This document shows positions 14,831 through 15,914 of a stretch of 15,914 nucleotides of DNA, piece by piece. Source of the stretch: Scybalousia_A sp963588535 (GTDB taxonomy: Bacteria > Bacteroidota > Bacteroidia > Bacteroidales > P3). The stretch lies in assembly GCA_963588535.1 (NCBI GenBank), contig CAVAII010000085.1:1-15914 (forward strand). Reading direction: 5' to 3'. The notes under the pieces are model-generated. The model did no database searches. It saw only the letters and a list, made by a program, of their open reading frames with translations, and was not told the DNA's origin. How positions within the stretch are numbered: position 1 is the stretch's first letter; each line of letters begins with the position of its first letter. The position numbers and the translations under genes are program-made.

Positions 14831-15325
14831 TTATTTGAAACTTATCTTTTCAATTTGTTTGTTGATTAATTCCTCACTTGTTTGAGGGTCTTTGACTTCT
14901 TGTTCCAAGACTTTTTGTGCTATATCCAAAGAGATTTGTGCCAATTGATTCTTTAGATCCTTAATAGCGTTCTCTTTTTCCAAAGCAATATCTTGTCTGG
15001 CTTGTAAGATGATTTTCTCAGCCTCTTGTTTGGCTTTATCTTTTGCCTCATCTATCATTTGATTACCCGATAGTTTGGCTTGTTTTAGGATATCGTCTCT
15101 TTCTTTTTGTGCTTGAGCCAATAGTTCTTCGTTACCTGCTTTCAATTTCTCCATTTCCTTTTTGGCATTCTCGGCAGCAAGTAAAGAGTCTTTGATATCT
15201 TTTTCTCTCTTTTTAAGACTTTTTATGATAACTGGCCAACCCCATTTGCCCAAGATAAACAAGACAATAAGAAAGGTTAGAGTCATCCAAAATATTAGTC
15301 CTATGCCCGGTGTTAAAAGACTCAT
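14831..15325 (-). CDS. atpF: ATP synthase F0 b subunit
   Basis: The membrane-anchored peripheral stalk, 164 residues. One N-terminal membrane helix (LIFWMTLTFLIVLFILGKWGWP, about 10-31) is followed by a long charged coiled coil (about 36-145) rich in Lys, Glu, Ala and Gln, as in the b family. The C-terminal segment ISLDIAQKVLEQEVKDPQTSEELINKQIEKI (about 131-161) is the delta-binding end. Only one b-type gene is seen, so a homodimer is expected. A 78-nt spacer containing a hairpin separates it from atpE. Confidence 0.96.
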   Translation of the reverse strand: MSLLTPGIGLIFWMTLTFLIVLFILGKWGWPVIIKSLKKREKDIKDSLLAAENAKKEMEKLKAGNEELLAQAQKERDDILKQAKLSGNQMIDEAKDKAKQEAEKIILQARQDIALEKENAIKDLKNQLAQISLDIAQKVLEQEVKDPQTSEELINKQIEKISFK

Positions 15326-15352
15326 AATTTCTCTTTTGTTAGTATAGCACCA

Positions 15353-15383
15353 GGTGTGAAGGGTATTTATTTTCTTTCACACC
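15353..15383 (-). promoter_or_regulatory. Hairpin in the atpE-atpF intercistronic spacer
   Basis: GGTGTGAA (15353-15360) pairs perfectly with TTCACACC (15376-15383), with a 15-nt loop. On the transcript (minus strand) no U-run follows, so termination is unlikely. It stands immediately after the c-subunit gene, where an RNA hairpin could protect or delimit the atpE message. This role is an inference. Confidence 0.6.
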
Positions 15384-15403
15384 CAATGCCATAAACTCTT
15401 TTT

Positions 15404-15664
15404 TTACTTTACTATTACAAGTAAAGAAGCAACAACAGCGAATAATGAAACTGCTTCTACCAATGCAGCAGCAATAATCATATTACTACGAATATCGTTC
15501 GTAACGTCCGGTTGACGTGCAATTGCTTCCATAGCGTTCTTACCAATATTACCAATACCGATACCTGCACCGATACATGCAAGACCTGCTCCTATAACTG
15601 CCAAGCCATATCCTAATGGCATGTAATTAGCAACTGCTTGTAATAAAACAATTAGTGTTGTCAT
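15404..15664 (-). CDS. atpE: ATP synthase F0 c subunit (proteolipid)
   Basis: The rotor-ring subunit, 86 residues with two membrane helices joined by the polar loop AIARQPD (47-53). The glycine-rich first helix is GAGLACIGAGIGIGNIG (25-41). The second helix carries the ion-binding carboxylate Glu70 in AAALVEAVSLFAVV. The first-helix position that is Gln in sodium-dependent c subunits is Ile37 here, and the residue after Glu70 is Ala rather than Ser, so a proton is the expected ion. It is the first gene of this operon, with its own promoter and a 5' leader of about 75 nt. The a-subunit gene, which often precedes it, is not in the 250 nt upstream. Confidence 0.97.
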   Translation of the reverse strand: MTTLIVLLQAVANYMPLGYGLAVIGAGLACIGAGIGIGNIGKNAMEAIARQPDVTNDIRSNMIIAAALVEAVSLFAVVASLLVIVK

Positions 15665-15710
15665 TTTTCTTAAATTTTTTATTTGTTTTATTTAATCTAT
15701 TTTCTCCTTT

Positions 15711-15733
15711 TTATACAGACAATCTCTGTATAA
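15711..15733 (-). promoter_or_regulatory. Stem-loop at the 5' end of the atp leader
   Basis: TTATACAGA (15711-15719) and TCTGTATAA (15725-15733) are perfect inverse complements around a 5-nt loop. The stem lies just downstream of the predicted transcription start and would cap the 5' end of the mRNA, a known way to slow 5'-end-dependent decay. Confidence 0.65.
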
Positions 15734-15743
15734 TTTGGAACGT

Positions 15744-15773
15744 CAAAAGTACAAAATTTTTCGCAAATACAAA
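15744..15773 (-). promoter_or_regulatory. Bacteroidota-type promoter for the atpEFHAG operon
   Basis: On the minus strand TTTG (15773 to 15770), an 18-nt spacer and TACTTTTG (15751 to 15744) match the -33/-7 consensus. Transcription should start near 15738-15740, about 75 nt before the atpE ATG. From 15774 to the window end (15914) I see no gene and no second promoter of comparable quality on either strand. Confidence 0.75.
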
Positions 15774-15914
15774 TTTTTTTTCTTTCATTTTTTGAAAATA
15801 AGAACACTAATTTACGATTTTTGGACAAATGATTTGGTAAAAAAATTAAGTCCCGAGAGCCTTATTTATATTCTTTCGTATCTAAACGAAAACCATATTT
15901 TTAGGATATATATT

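Noticed and set aside
15404..15664. Sodium-dependent c ring
   Set aside because: The first-helix Gln and the Ser after the key Glu that mark sodium binding are Ile37 and Ala71 here.
15780..15840. Plus-strand promoter (TTG then TACGATTTTTGG)
   Set aside because: The -7 element matches TAnnTTTG poorly and no downstream gene is visible within the window.

Overview
The window is a low-GC chromosomal segment that reads as a member of the Bacteroidota, most likely the order Bacteroidales. Four things support this. The gene set (kpsF next to a divergent long recQ, lptE, a DUF2723 membrane protein, a Bacteroidota-type AIR synthase-like protein, rdgB, a DUF2148 protein) is typical of that group. Two clear promoters have the Bacteroidota form, TTG at about -33 and TAnnTTTG at about -7. 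Start codons are preceded by A/T-rich leaders rather than strong Shine-Dalgarno sites. The envelope proteins carry a lipobox or an outer-membrane barrel signature. I see no tRNA, rRNA, IS element, phage gene or CRISPR array. The species cannot be named from this sequence.

Layout, left to right. Positions 1-309 are the 3' part of an Hsp20 chaperone gene followed by a terminator hairpin. kpsF (503-1477, minus) makes arabinose-5-phosphate for Kdo/LPS and is divergent from recQ (1561-3786, plus). recQ is followed at short distance by lptE (LPS transport lipoprotein), a DUF2723 multi-pass membrane protein that starts with GTG, and a PurM/AIR-synthase-like gene. These four plus-strand genes could form one transcription unit that closes at a 15-bp hairpin terminator (8783-8835). 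A strong promoter at 8893-8922 then drives ssb, probably with a small outer-membrane barrel gene that ends in a clean terminator (10301-10332). rdgB and a DUF2148 iron-sulfur protein follow. A bidirectional terminator (11736-11778) separates these from the minus-strand ATP synthase operon atpE-atpF-atpH-atpA-atpG (15664 down to 11800), whose promoter and leader lie at 15665-15773.

Functional themes: three genes serve the LPS/outer-membrane envelope (kpsF, lptE, the barrel protein), three serve genome maintenance or nucleotide hygiene (recQ, ssb, rdgB), and the right third encodes most of the F1 stalk and peripheral stalk plus the c ring of a proton-type ATP synthase. The a, beta and epsilon subunits are not in the window.

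The most unusual signal is a family of degenerate tandem repeats with an exact 21-bp period in non-coding DNA. Six units lie between lptE and the DUF2723 gene (4324-4449), five units in the opposite orientation between the DUF2148 gene and the atp terminator (11593-11697), and a likely two-copy relic (20-bp spacing) straddles the rdgB stop codon (about 10945-10985). The two main blocks share a 14-bp core and both stay free of stop codons in the same heptad frame. A separate, perfect 21-bp tandem duplication spans the kpsF stop codon (483-524).
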